Positions 48,291 through 56,323 of a stretch of DNA of 64,000 nt are shown piece after piece. Source of the stretch: Neolewinella litorea (GTDB lineage: Bacteria; Bacteroidota; Bacteroidia; Chitinophagales; Saprospiraceae); NCBI RefSeq assembly GCF_004803465.1, contig NZ_SRSF01000002.1, positions 372,001 to 436,000 of the forward strand, written 5' to 3'. Positions within the stretch are counted from its first letter, which is position 1; the number at the start of each line of letters is the position of its first letter. A program made the position numbers and the translations under genes. A model generated the notes under the pieces. That model saw nothing but the letters and a program-made list of their open reading frames with translations. It was not told where the DNA came from and ran no database searches.

Positions 48291-49395
48291 TGAGTAGGTA
48301 TTGCCCTACGGCTTCCAGAGCCGCGTCGGGGGCGGGTTGCCGGAGATACATGGACAGGTCGGCGTGCAGCCGGGCTACGGGATGGGGATGGAGCAGGCCG
48401 CGAGCCCCCACCGAACGCTGGGCCATTTCCAGGCACTGCTCGCAGTAGCCGGCGATGGCCGTCCGGACCATATTGGCGTAGTGCACGACCGCGGCGGGAT
48501 CCTCGGAGTGATCGCTGAGCTGACCGGCGCGGTCGAGCCAGAGTTGACCGCTCTCGACGAGGATGGCCATTTGTCCCACCCGGGTACGCTGGTAAGGATC
48601 TTCCGTACGGCCCAGATCGCGCAGGTATTCGCGGGTGGCGTCGAGCAGGGCCGCGGCGCCGCCCAGTTGCACGGCGGCAAAGCGCACCGCGCCGCCGCTC
48701 AGGTAGGGTTGGCGATTGTAATCTTCGGGGCCACCGAGCAGGTCGTCCGCGCCAAGTTCTATGCCGCTGAAATCGATCTTGTAGCTGACGCTGTTCCGCA
48801 TCCCGGCTGGATTCCAGAAAGTGGGATCGACCTTCACCCGGTGCTCATCCAAGGGTAATACGGCCATCTGCCAACCTGCATCTTCAGGTGCATCACCGCG
48901 CAATACTCCAGTGATTAGGGGTCTCGTGACCCGGTCCGCCCCACTGCAGAAACTCTTGCTGCCCGCCACCCGGACGCCCCCGTCGTGCTTACGGTGCAGC
49001 TCCACCCCATCAGCCATCTGGGTATTCCATACCCCAAAGAGGTGGCCGGCACGGGCGTCGGTGTACCAGCGCTTCCGCTGTTCCGGCGTGCCGTAAATCT
49101 TGATCAGTTGCAGGGCGTTGAGGTGGCCTTCATAGATGCGACCGACCGAGAGGTTTCCCCGGCCGATTTCCTTCAGCAGCCGGAGCACGCCGGCCGTGTG
49201 GCCGCGCTCCTGGTCCAGGGCCTCACCGGGCAGGGTGATGCGCAGCAGGCCCGCGCGGCGCAGCTCTTCCATTTCCCTTTCGGGAAATCCACCGTCTGCG
49301 TAGGTCGACGGTGCCCAGGTAGTGAAGCGGTCGACCAGCGCGCGGAGGCGGTCGGACTCAACCGGCGGGAACTGGATGGAGATTGGTACGGACAT
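48265..49395 (-). CDS. Acyl-CoA dehydrogenase-like flavoprotein
   Basis: The 376-residue protein has the acyl-CoA dehydrogenase layout: helical N-terminus with LRRAGLLRITLPGEALDQ, a middle beta domain (FGVWNTQMADGV, VRVAGSKSFCSGADRVTRPLI) and a helical C-terminus (AAVQLGGAAALLDATREYL, AQRSVGARGLLHPHPVARLHAD). It may oxidise an acyl chain or act as an oxidase. It is the first gene of a two-gene unit with the PIG-L/methyltransferase fusion. The catalytic base is not obvious, so a divergent function is possible. Confidence 0.82.
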   Translation of the reverse strand: MSVPISIQFPPVESDRLRALVDRFTTWAPSTYADGGFPEREMEELRRAGLLRITLPGEALDQERGHTAGVLRLLKEIGRGNLSVGRIYEGHLNALQLIKIYGTPEQRKRWYTDARAGHLFGVWNTQMADGVELHRKHDGGVRVAGSKSFCSGADRVTRPLITGVLRGDAPEDAGWQMAVLPLDEHRVKVDPTFWNPAGMRNSVSYKIDFSGIELGADDLLGGPEDYNRQPYLSGGAVRFAAVQLGGAAALLDATREYLRDLGRTEDPYQRTRVGQMAILVESGQLWLDRAGQLSDHSEDPAAVVHYANMVRTAIAGYCEQCLEMAQRSVGARGLLHPHPVARLHADLSMYLRQPAPDAALEAVGQYLLNGHGPAAH

Positions 49396-49476
49396 CTAGG
49401 TACCAAAAGCGCCTTCCGAAGGCCGGTGTTTGGGCGAAGGGAAAATATTTAGAAACGTGGCAAGCGTCTGCTCCCC

Positions 49477-50121
49477 TTACCCATACAGGCGTATGCTCTG
49501 CACGAGTGCCAGAATGGCCAGCAATCCGCCCAACAGGAAATTGATGTTGCGGGTCAGGAAGAGGGCTTTCCGTTGCATCCACTCAGCCAGGCGGGCGTAA
49601 GCCCCGAAGATCAGCATGGCACCCGCGCCCGCGCCCAACATGAACCCCAGACGTCCGAGGGCATCTGCCGACAGGTGATCATCGGCGAGCAACCACCCGC
49701 CGACGGCGAAGAAATAGGGCACGGTGAGGAGGTTCATCAGTGCCAGCAGGATGCCCCGCAGAAAGGGGCTGCCCCGGTACCGACCGCCGTCCGGTGCGGC
49801 CTCTGCCACCCGCGCGCGGTATCCCTTGAACAAGAAAAAGACGGCCAAAAAAAGGAAGGCCACAACCGCCCATTGCTTGAGCATTCCGATGATGGCCGGG
49901 TGCGTCGTGAAATAGTTGGCGAAGAAGATGGCCACCCCGGCCTGGGCCGTAAAGGTGAAGGCCATGCCCGCCGCGAATGCGTAGCCGGCGCGTCGGCCCG
50001 CACGCAGGCTAACGTTTACGCTGGTCATATTGAGCATTCCCGGAAAAAAGGTAGCCCCGGCCGCGGCGGCCAGGCCGATCAGCACGGCGGTGAGTAGTTC
50101 CACGCCGCAAAGGTAGGCCAC
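49477..50121 (-). CDS. LysE family translocator
   Basis: The 214-residue protein has six hydrophobic segments. AAAGATFFPGMLNMTSVNVSLRAGRRAGYAFAAG is the conserved N-terminal part of LysE/RhtB exporters, with FPG replacing the usual PGP. LysE proteins export amino acids or related small molecules. It is divergent from the phosphohexomutase gene across 106 bp that contain CCGGCG/CGCCGG around a 6-nt loop. Confidence 0.75.
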   Translation of the reverse strand: MAYLCGVELLTAVLIGLAAAAGATFFPGMLNMTSVNVSLRAGRRAGYAFAAGMAFTFTAQAGVAIFFANYFTTHPAIIGMLKQWAVVAFLFLAVFFLFKGYRARVAEAAPDGGRYRGSPFLRGILLALMNLLTVPYFFAVGGWLLADDHLSADALGRLGFMLGAGAGAMLIFGAYARLAEWMQRKALFLTRNINFLLGGLLAILALVQSIRLYG

Positions 50122-50227
50122 GGTGGTATTTTGCGTACATTTCCCGGCGGCATTACGCCGGACGAATAATATTTAGCAATATTGTCCGCATCCCCGACAC
50201 CCGGATCTTACCCACCAAACTTCAAGC

Positions 50228-51637
50228 ATGGACCCCATCAAGATTAAATTTGGCACCGACGGCTGGCGCGCCATCATCGCCCAGGAATACACCGTAGACA
50301 ACGTCAAGCGCGTAGCGGAAGGCACCGCGCGCTGGCTCAAGGAACAGGGCGGATCCCGCGTGGTCATCGGCTACGATTGCCGCTTCGGCGGGGAGTTGTT
50401 CACGGAAACCACCGCCCGGGTGCTCGGCAAACACGGCATCACCAGTCTGCTGGCCCCCTCCTTCATCTCCACCCCCATGGTGAGCCTGGGCGTGGTGAAG
50501 ACCGAAGCCGACCTCGGCATCGTCATCACCGCCAGTCACAACCCGCCGTCCTACAATGGTTTTAAACTGAAGTCGCGTCTGGGCGGGCCCAGCATCCCCG
50601 ACGACGTCACCGCGGTGGAAAACCTCATCCCCGACGCCGTACCCACCGACCTGCCAGAGATGGACGAGCTGCGCGAGCAGGGCCTCATCGAGGAGCATGA
50701 TTTCGAGCAGATCTACCTCGACCACGTCTACGCCAACTTTGACATGGAACTGATCCGCAACGCCGACTTCGGCATCGCCTACGACGCGATGTACGGCGCC
50801 GGGCAGTCGGCCATGATCAAACTGCTGCCCAAGGCCCGCCACCTGCACTGTGAGTACAACCCTAGCTTTATGGGCCAGGCCCCGGAACCCATCGGCCGCA
50901 ACCTGACGCAGCTCAGCGACGTCATCAAAAAGGACCCCAAGCTTTCCCTGGGCATCGCCAACGACGGCGACGCCGACCGCATCGGGCTCTTCGACGAGAA
51001 CGGCGACTTCGTAGACAGTCACCATATCCTGCTGCTCTTGCTCATGTACCAGTACGAGTACAAGGGGATCAAGGACGGGGAAGTGATCCTGACCTTTTCC
51101 GTAACCGACAAGCTGAAGCAGCTCGCCGAGAAGTACGGACTGGAATACGAAGTGACCCGTATCGGCTTCAAGTACATCGCCGAGATCATGGCCGAACGCG
51201 AAGTGATCGTGGGCGGTGAGGAATCCGGCGGACTGGCCGTAAGCGGCCACATCCCCGAGCGCGACGGCATCTGGATCGGCCTGATGATCGCCGAATACAT
51301 GGCCAAGACCGGCAAGTCGCTCAACGATCTGATCCAGGACGTCTACGACAAGGTGGGCAGCTTCAACTGCGACCGCGACGACGTCCACGTTGAGAACGAC
51401 CGCAAGTGGGATATCGTCAAGCAGGCAGAAAGCAATCCCTTCAAGAAGATCGGCCCCTACACGGTGACCGACGTGAAGCACGTAGACGGCACTAAGTTCT
51501 ACCTCGACGGCGAAGACCGTTGGCTGATGGTCCGCCCCAGCGGCACGGAGCCCGTACTGCGAGTGTACGCCCAGGGCGCCGACGCCGCGGAAACCCGCAA
51601 GATCCTCGACGCCGGACGCGCCGAGATGGGCATCTAA
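50228..51637 (+). CDS. Phosphoglucomutase/phosphomannomutase family enzyme
   Basis: The 469-residue alpha-D-phosphohexomutase opens with IKFGTDGWRAIIAQEYT. It has the active serine in GIVITASHNPPSYNGFK, the metal loop GIANDGDADRIGLFDENG, the sugar-binding VGGEESGGLAV and the phosphate-binding VRPSGTEPVLRVY. It interconverts hexose 1- and 6-phosphates, supplying glycan precursors. Specificity for glucose, mannose or glucosamine is not determined. It is 10 bp before the PLP decarboxylase gene. Confidence 0.93.
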   Translation: MDPIKIKFGTDGWRAIIAQEYTVDNVKRVAEGTARWLKEQGGSRVVIGYDCRFGGELFTETTARVLGKHGITSLLAPSFISTPMVSLGVVKTEADLGIVITASHNPPSYNGFKLKSRLGGPSIPDDVTAVENLIPDAVPTDLPEMDELREQGLIEEHDFEQIYLDHVYANFDMELIRNADFGIAYDAMYGAGQSAMIKLLPKARHLHCEYNPSFMGQAPEPIGRNLTQLSDVIKKDPKLSLGIANDGDADRIGLFDENGDFVDSHHILLLLLMYQYEYKGIKDGEVILTFSVTDKLKQLAEKYGLEYEVTRIGFKYIAEIMAEREVIVGGEESGGLAVSGHIPERDGIWIGLMIAEYMAKTGKSLNDLIQDVYDKVGSFNCDRDDVHVENDRKWDIVKQAESNPFKKIGPYTVTDVKHVDGTKFYLDGEDRWLMVRPSGTEPVLRVYAQGADAAETRKILDAGRAEMGI

Positions 51638-51647
51638 GCCGACCGAC

Positions 51648-53072
51648 ATGAGCGACCTGCTGGCCCGCGCCTACTCCCCCGCCGAGTTTCGTCGTCACGG
51701 CCACGCCCTGATCGACCAGCTCGCCGACTACCTGGAAAACGTGGAACGGTATCCGGCCAATCCCTACGCTACCCCCGAAGAGAGCCTGGAAGAATTTCGG
51801 GCCCTCCTCGGCCGGGGTGCCGCGCCGGAGGAAGTCTTCGGTCGCGTCATCGAGCGCAGCGTCCACCTGCACCACCCCGACTACATGGGCCACCAGGTGG
51901 TGCCCCCGGCGCCCCTTTCGGCCCTGTCCGACGTAGCCTCTAGTCTGCTTAACACCGGCATGGCCATCTTCGAGATGGGACGGCCCGGCACGGCGATGGA
52001 GCGCGTGGTCATCGAACGCTTCGCCGAATTGCTGGAGCTCGATCCGGGCAGCGGTGGCTTTCTCACCAGCGGCGGAAGCCTGGCCAACCTCACGGCCCTG
52101 CTCGCGGCCCGCGCCCGACACGGGGCTCCCGGCCGCTACTGCCTGCTGGTGAATGAGCACGCTCACTACTGCATCGAACGGGCCGTGCGGGTCATGGGCT
52201 GGGGAGAAGACGGTATCGTACACGTGCCCACCGACGACCACCTCAGCATGCGTACCGAACTGATCGACGGACTCATCGACGAGGCGCGCGGACGCGGTCT
52301 CACGCCCATCGCGTTGGTGGGCAGTGCCTGCACCACGGCCACCGGCACCTACGATCCGATCGCTGCCCTGGCCGATGCGGCGGAGAAGCACAACCTCTGG
52401 CTGCACATCGACGGGGCCCACGGGGCCGCGGTACGGCTGGATCCCGCGCGGCGGCACCGGGTCGACGGACTGGAACGGGTCGATAGTCTGACCCTAGATT
52501 TCCACAAGATGCTCATGGCCCCGGCCATTACCACCGGACTGTTCTTCCGCCGTGGCACCGACGCCTACCGCACCTTCCAGCAGCGGGCCGACTACCTACT
52601 CAACGCCGCCGACGGGGAGGGCGACTGGTCCAACGTGGCGCGGCGCAGCTTCGAATGCACCAAACGGATGCTTAGCCTGCGCATCTTCACCCTGCTGAGC
52701 GAGTACGGCCCCCAGCTTTTCGTCGATTACGTGCGCCGGGTGGGCGACCTCGGCCAGGAACTCGCCACGCTAATCCGCCAGCACCCCGAACTGGAACTGT
52801 TCACCCCGCCCGACATCAACATCGTCTGCTTCCGCTTCCGGCGACCTGACCTCGATACCGCATCGGTCAACGGTCTGAATGGAATGATCCGGGCCCACCT
52901 GACCGAAATCGGGCAGACCTACATCGTACAGACCACCATCGACGGCGCGGTATACCTGCGCTGCACCCTCACGAACGCCTTCACCACCACCGCCGATCTG
53001 GAGCGTATGCTGCAGCAGGTGGTGGCCACCGGAATTGAATTGTTAGCCCTGCGCCGGGGCATCGGCGTTTAG
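51648..53072 (+). CDS. Group II PLP-dependent decarboxylase
   Basis: The 474-residue protein belongs to the group II amino acid decarboxylases (glutamate, aromatic-L-amino-acid or 2,4-diaminobutyrate type). Visible features: HHPDYMGHQV, GFLTSGGSLANLTALLAAR, LLVNEHAHYCIERAVRVMG, VGSACTTATGTYDPI, LHIDGAHGAA and the PLP lysine in LDFHKMLMAPAITTGLFF. Substrate cannot be assigned. It lies between a phosphohexomutase and phosphatidylserine decarboxylase genes on the same strand. Confidence 0.9.
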   Translation: MSDLLARAYSPAEFRRHGHALIDQLADYLENVERYPANPYATPEESLEEFRALLGRGAAPEEVFGRVIERSVHLHHPDYMGHQVVPPAPLSALSDVASSLLNTGMAIFEMGRPGTAMERVVIERFAELLELDPGSGGFLTSGGSLANLTALLAARARHGAPGRYCLLVNEHAHYCIERAVRVMGWGEDGIVHVPTDDHLSMRTELIDGLIDEARGRGLTPIALVGSACTTATGTYDPIAALADAAEKHNLWLHIDGAHGAAVRLDPARRHRVDGLERVDSLTLDFHKMLMAPAITTGLFFRRGTDAYRTFQQRADYLLNAADGEGDWSNVARRSFECTKRMLSLRIFTLLSEYGPQLFVDYVRRVGDLGQELATLIRQHPELELFTPPDINIVCFRFRRPDLDTASVNGLNGMIRAHLTEIGQTYIVQTTIDGAVYLRCTLTNAFTTTADLERMLQQVVATGIELLALRRGIGV

Positions 53073-53188
53073 CCGGAGTGACCGGGCAACAGAACCCTGC
53101 CCGTTCTGCGACGTTAACCCACTACATCATATGGGGCAAAGACCGATCTTTGCCAAGCTACTTAAACCACCCAGCCTTGCGCAAGCCA

Positions 53189-53839
53189 ATGAGAATACAT
53201 CCGGAAGGTCGCCGGATGTTAGCCTTACTTTTTATCGGCCTGGCCATTATTTGTGCCCTGGTCTACTGGAAAGCCCCGGCTCAATTGCCCGTGGTGGCCA
53301 TTGCGTCCGGTATCTTTTTCGTCACGATCCTGCAGTTTTTCCGCAACCCCACCCGCATGGTACCGGAGGAGGCCGACCACCTCGTGTACGCGCCCGCCGA
53401 CGGCAAGGTGGTCGTGATCGAGGAAGCCTACGAGCCGGAGTACTTCAAGGCCAATCGCCTGCAGGTGAGCATCTTCATGTCGCCGGTGAACGTCCACGTT
53501 AACCGCAATCCGGTCAGCGGACTGGTGAAGTACAATAAATACCACCCCGGCAAATACCTGGTGGCCTGGCACCCCAAGAGCAGCACGGAGAATGAGCGCA
53601 CCACGGTGGTGATCGACACCGGCGAAACCGAGATCCTGCTGCGGCAGATCGCCGGGGCCCTGGCCAAACGCATCAAGAACTACCTCGAGGTGGGCCAGCA
53701 GGTCGTCCAGGGTGAAGACTTTGGCTTCATCAAGTTCGGCAGCCGCGTCGACCTCTTCCTGCCCCTCGGCACCCAACTGCGGGTCGACATCGGCCAGAAG
53801 GTCAAAGGCAACAAGACGGTAATCGCCGAACTGGAATAA
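53189..53839 (+). CDS. psd: Phosphatidylserine decarboxylase (short, Psd-II type)
   Basis: The proenzyme of 216 residues makes phosphatidylethanolamine at the inner membrane. It has two N-terminal hydrophobic helices (about 11-27 and 30-48), FFRNPTRMVPEEADHLVYAPADGKVV, IFMSPVNVHVNRNPVSG and the self-cleavage site FIKFGSRVDLFLP, where Ser of GS becomes the pyruvoyl group. The ATG at 53189 is used since the upstream in-frame stretch from 53078 does not look like the family. Confidence 0.92.
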   Translation: MRIHPEGRRMLALLFIGLAIICALVYWKAPAQLPVVAIASGIFFVTILQFFRNPTRMVPEEADHLVYAPADGKVVVIEEAYEPEYFKANRLQVSIFMSPVNVHVNRNPVSGLVKYNKYHPGKYLVAWHPKSSTENERTTVVIDTGETEILLRQIAGALAKRIKNYLEVGQQVVQGEDFGFIKFGSRVDLFLPLGTQLRVDIGQKVKGNKTVIAELE

Positions 53840-53847
53840 ATCCGGCC

Positions 53848-54183
53848 ATGGGGAAGAAAAAAAAGCGGTACGAACTCAAGACCCTGCGGGAAAAGAAAAT
53901 CGACTTCCGGCGTCACCTGCGTACCTACCTGGTGATGTGCGCCTTCTTCATCGCCCTCAACCTGCTGACCATTGGCAGCATCGGCTGGGCCATCTGGCCG
54001 ATCCTCGGCTGGGGCATCGGCGTATCCATGCAGGCGATGAGCCTCTACGGCCCTCTGGCTGACCCCGAGGACGTCCACCCGCGGGAAGAGCAACTCGGCA
54101 CTCCCCTGCCCGACCTCGAAGACGAAGCCCTCGACCTGCGTGAACTGGAGCGGCGGCCCTACCGCGACGAAGACCTCGTATAA
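53848..54183 (+). CDS. 2TM domain protein
   Basis: The 111-residue protein starts with a Lys-rich helix (KKKKRYELKTLREKKIDFRRHL), followed by two closely spaced membrane helices (YLVMCAFFIALNLLTIGS and WAIWPILGWGIGVSMQAMSLYG) and an acidic tail. This is the Bacteroidota '2TM domain' layout. It follows psd by 8 bp and overlaps the convergent NlpC gene by 25 bp. Function unknown. Confidence 0.8.
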   Translation: MGKKKKRYELKTLREKKIDFRRHLRTYLVMCAFFIALNLLTIGSIGWAIWPILGWGIGVSMQAMSLYGPLADPEDVHPREEQLGTPLPDLEDEALDLRELERRPYRDEDLV

Positions 54184-55358
54184 ACATCCCTGAAAGCCTC
54201 CGCCACCGGCACCACTCCCGGCGATCCTTCCCGGAGCCGGCGTGCCCGTAGCAGGCTGTTGCGGCGGTGTTCCGCGTAATCCTTCTCCCCTTCCCGCAGG
54301 GAATTTTCGGTGATGTAGCCATTGTCGGCCCCGGCGTGCAGGAATCGGCCCTCCCCCAGATAGAAGCCCACGTGGGTCACCCGCTCGCTGCCGTCGTCGC
54401 GGTAGTTGCCGAAGAACAGTAAATCGCCACGTTGCAGCGCACTGAAGTCGTCGTCCAATGGTACGTCGGTGCCGGAGTGTACCTGCTGACTGGCATCGCG
54501 GGGAATCACGTAGCCGTTCAGATAGTAGGCCGTTTTGGTAAAGCCGCTGCAGTCCATGGCCTTGGGACTGGTACCGCCCCAGAGGTAGGGCCGTCCCACC
54601 TGTTCAAAGGCCGTACTCAGCACCGATTCGATACGCACCGCGTCGGGAGTGGCCAGTGCGGTGTAGGGCGCGAGGTCTGAGGTGGGTACCCACCCGGTTC
54701 GTCCGTCCGGCAGGCGCACTTCCAGGGCACCACCCTGCTCATTTCCGGTGACTTGCAGAAGATTTCCGGCGACGAGTTCGGAGACGATGGAGCGGGAATC
54801 CGGGGCGCTCATTACGGCACTCTGGGCGGGGACGCAGGTGCGGAGATCATCCGTGAACCAGCCGGCCAGCGTGGCCCGGTCGGCCGGCTGAATGGCTCCC
54901 GTTTCGAGCCAGGCCAGGTAACGGTCGGGCGTACGGATAAGGTACCAGCCGTGATCGTAGTCCAGCAATTCCACCGGCGTACCCAGCAGGGCCTGGGAGG
55001 TAAGCTCCTGGGAATGGCCGGGTTCGGTGCGGATATTGGCTACGGATACGCGGATCAATCCGAAGGAGTCCTGCTGGCCGAGCAGGCGTACCCGATTGTA
55101 GGTATCTGGCAGATTCGCTGCAAGTGATTCGAGTTGTTTCAGGGCAGCCGGCACCGTTGTATAACCGTCCAGCACGAGACTGTCGCCCCGCCGTTCCGCG
55201 ACCACTTCGACGCGATCGGTGCGCCGGTCCGGAGCGTAGGTGCTTTTTATTCCCGCGATCCGCTCCTCCCACGCCGATATTTCGCTTTTGGGAGGGTCAT
55301 TGGAAGCACAAGTTGTCAAGAGGATGGCCAGAAATAGGTAAAAAGTTAGGTTTTGCAT
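54159..55358 (-). CDS. NlpC/P60 family lipoprotein (cell wall hydrolase)
   Basis: A 399-residue lipoprotein: signal MQNLTFYLFLAILLTTC, with Cys17 at the lipobox. Two SH3-like domains (about 110-240: VSVANIRTEPGHSQELTSQAL, PDSRSIVSELVAGNLLQVTG) precede an NlpC/P60 cysteine peptidase (about 255-370) with PYLWGGTSPKAMDCSGFTKT (catalytic Cys), THVGFYLGEGRFLHAG (His) and a third polar residue. It should cleave gamma-D-Glu-diamino acid bonds in peptidoglycan. The ATG at 55358 fits the signal peptide. Confidence 0.92.
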   Translation of the reverse strand: MQNLTFYLFLAILLTTCASNDPPKSEISAWEERIAGIKSTYAPDRRTDRVEVVAERRGDSLVLDGYTTVPAALKQLESLAANLPDTYNRVRLLGQQDSFGLIRVSVANIRTEPGHSQELTSQALLGTPVELLDYDHGWYLIRTPDRYLAWLETGAIQPADRATLAGWFTDDLRTCVPAQSAVMSAPDSRSIVSELVAGNLLQVTGNEQGGALEVRLPDGRTGWVPTSDLAPYTALATPDAVRIESVLSTAFEQVGRPYLWGGTSPKAMDCSGFTKTAYYLNGYVIPRDASQQVHSGTDVPLDDDFSALQRGDLLFFGNYRDDGSERVTHVGFYLGEGRFLHAGADNGYITENSLREGEKDYAEHRRNSLLRARRLREGSPGVVPVAEAFRDVYTRSSSR

Positions 55359-55530
55359 TGATTTCGGGGTTATTTTTGTCAGCAAGTCGGAACTTAACGG
55401 CGCAACGTTGTTACTGTTACGTATTATATCACGGTCTTGGAGTAGGCTAGTTTATTTGATTGTGCATTCATTATCCTTTTAGGCATCGCCTCCAACAATA
55501 CCATTTGTTTTATCCCTTTTCTCTTTCATT

Positions 55531-56229
55531 ATGAATTTATTTGTGGCCCGGCTAAGCTGGGATACCGACGAAGACACGCTTCGGAACACTTTCACCAGCT
55601 ACGGTGAGGTAGAGTCGGTAAAAATCATCCTTGACCGGGAAACCGGTCGTTCCCGTGGATTTGGCTTCGTTGAGATGCCAAACGACGATGAAGCGCAAGC
55701 TGCTATTGAAGCGCTGGACCAAACTGACCTTGACGGTCGCACTATTGTCGTCAAAGAAAACGACCGCAAAGGCGGTGGTGGCGGCGGCGGTGGCGGCTAC
55801 AGCGGCGGCGGAGGCGGCGGCGGTTACCGCGGAGGCGGTGGCGGCGGCGGCGGCTACCGTGGCGGTGGCGGCGGCGGCGGTTACCGCGGAGGCGGTGGCG
55901 GCGGCGGCGGCTATGACCGTGGCGGACGCGGCGGCGGAGGCGGCGGTTACGACCGTGGCGGACGCGGCGGAAGCGGCGGAGGCGGCGGCTATGACCGTGG
56001 CGGACGCGGCGGTGGCGGTGGCGGTTACGACCGTGGCGGCTACGGCGGCGGAGGCGGCGGCTACGAGCGCGGCAGCTACGATCGCGGCGGCGACTCCGGT
56101 TCACGTTACGACCGCGGCAATCGCGGCAGCTACGACCGTGGCGGCGACAAAGACTACGAAAGCTACGGACGCAGCGATGAGCGCAGCCGTCGGCCCCGTA
56201 ACACGCGCCATAACGACTACAACGACTAG
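55531..56229 (+). CDS. RRM RNA-binding protein with long glycine-rich tail
   Basis: The N-terminal 80 residues form one RNA recognition motif: RNP2 LFVARL (3-8) and RNP1 GFGFVEMP (45-52). From residue 86 on the protein is made of GGGGYRGGGG- and YDRGGRGG-type repeats, then an Arg/Asp/Tyr-rich end. Such RRM-Gly proteins are cold-inducible RNA chaperones in cyanobacteria and Bacteroidota. The tail DNA is itself repetitive (GGCGGTGGCGGC units), so its length may vary. A T-rich leader of at least 145 bp precedes the start, and a strong terminator follows. Confidence 0.93.
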   Translation: MNLFVARLSWDTDEDTLRNTFTSYGEVESVKIILDRETGRSRGFGFVEMPNDDEAQAAIEALDQTDLDGRTIVVKENDRKGGGGGGGGGYSGGGGGGGYRGGGGGGGGYRGGGGGGGYRGGGGGGGGYDRGGRGGGGGGYDRGGRGGSGGGGGYDRGGRGGGGGGYDRGGYGGGGGGYERGSYDRGGDSGSRYDRGNRGSYDRGGDKDYESYGRSDERSRRPRNTRHNDYND

Positions 56230-56252
56230 AGCCGAAAGGCCCTCAAACGACA

Positions 56253-56288
56253 AAGCCCCCCGGAAGTCATTCCGGGGGGCTTTTTTCA
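56253..56288 (+). terminator. Rho-independent terminator after the RRM gene
   Basis: AAGCCCCCCGGAA (56253-56265) pairs perfectly with TTCCGGGGGGCTT (56270-56282) around a GTCA loop, followed by TTTTC. It starts 24 nt past the stop codon. Confidence 0.95.
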
Positions 56289-56323
56289 TTATATCTTGGG
56301 CGCCGCATTGCTAAAACCACATC

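Noticed and set aside
55631-56314. 227-codon Ala-rich plus-strand frame over the RRM gene
   Set aside because: It is the plus-one frame of the GGC repeats; the RRM frame has RNP motifs and a terminator placed right after its stop.
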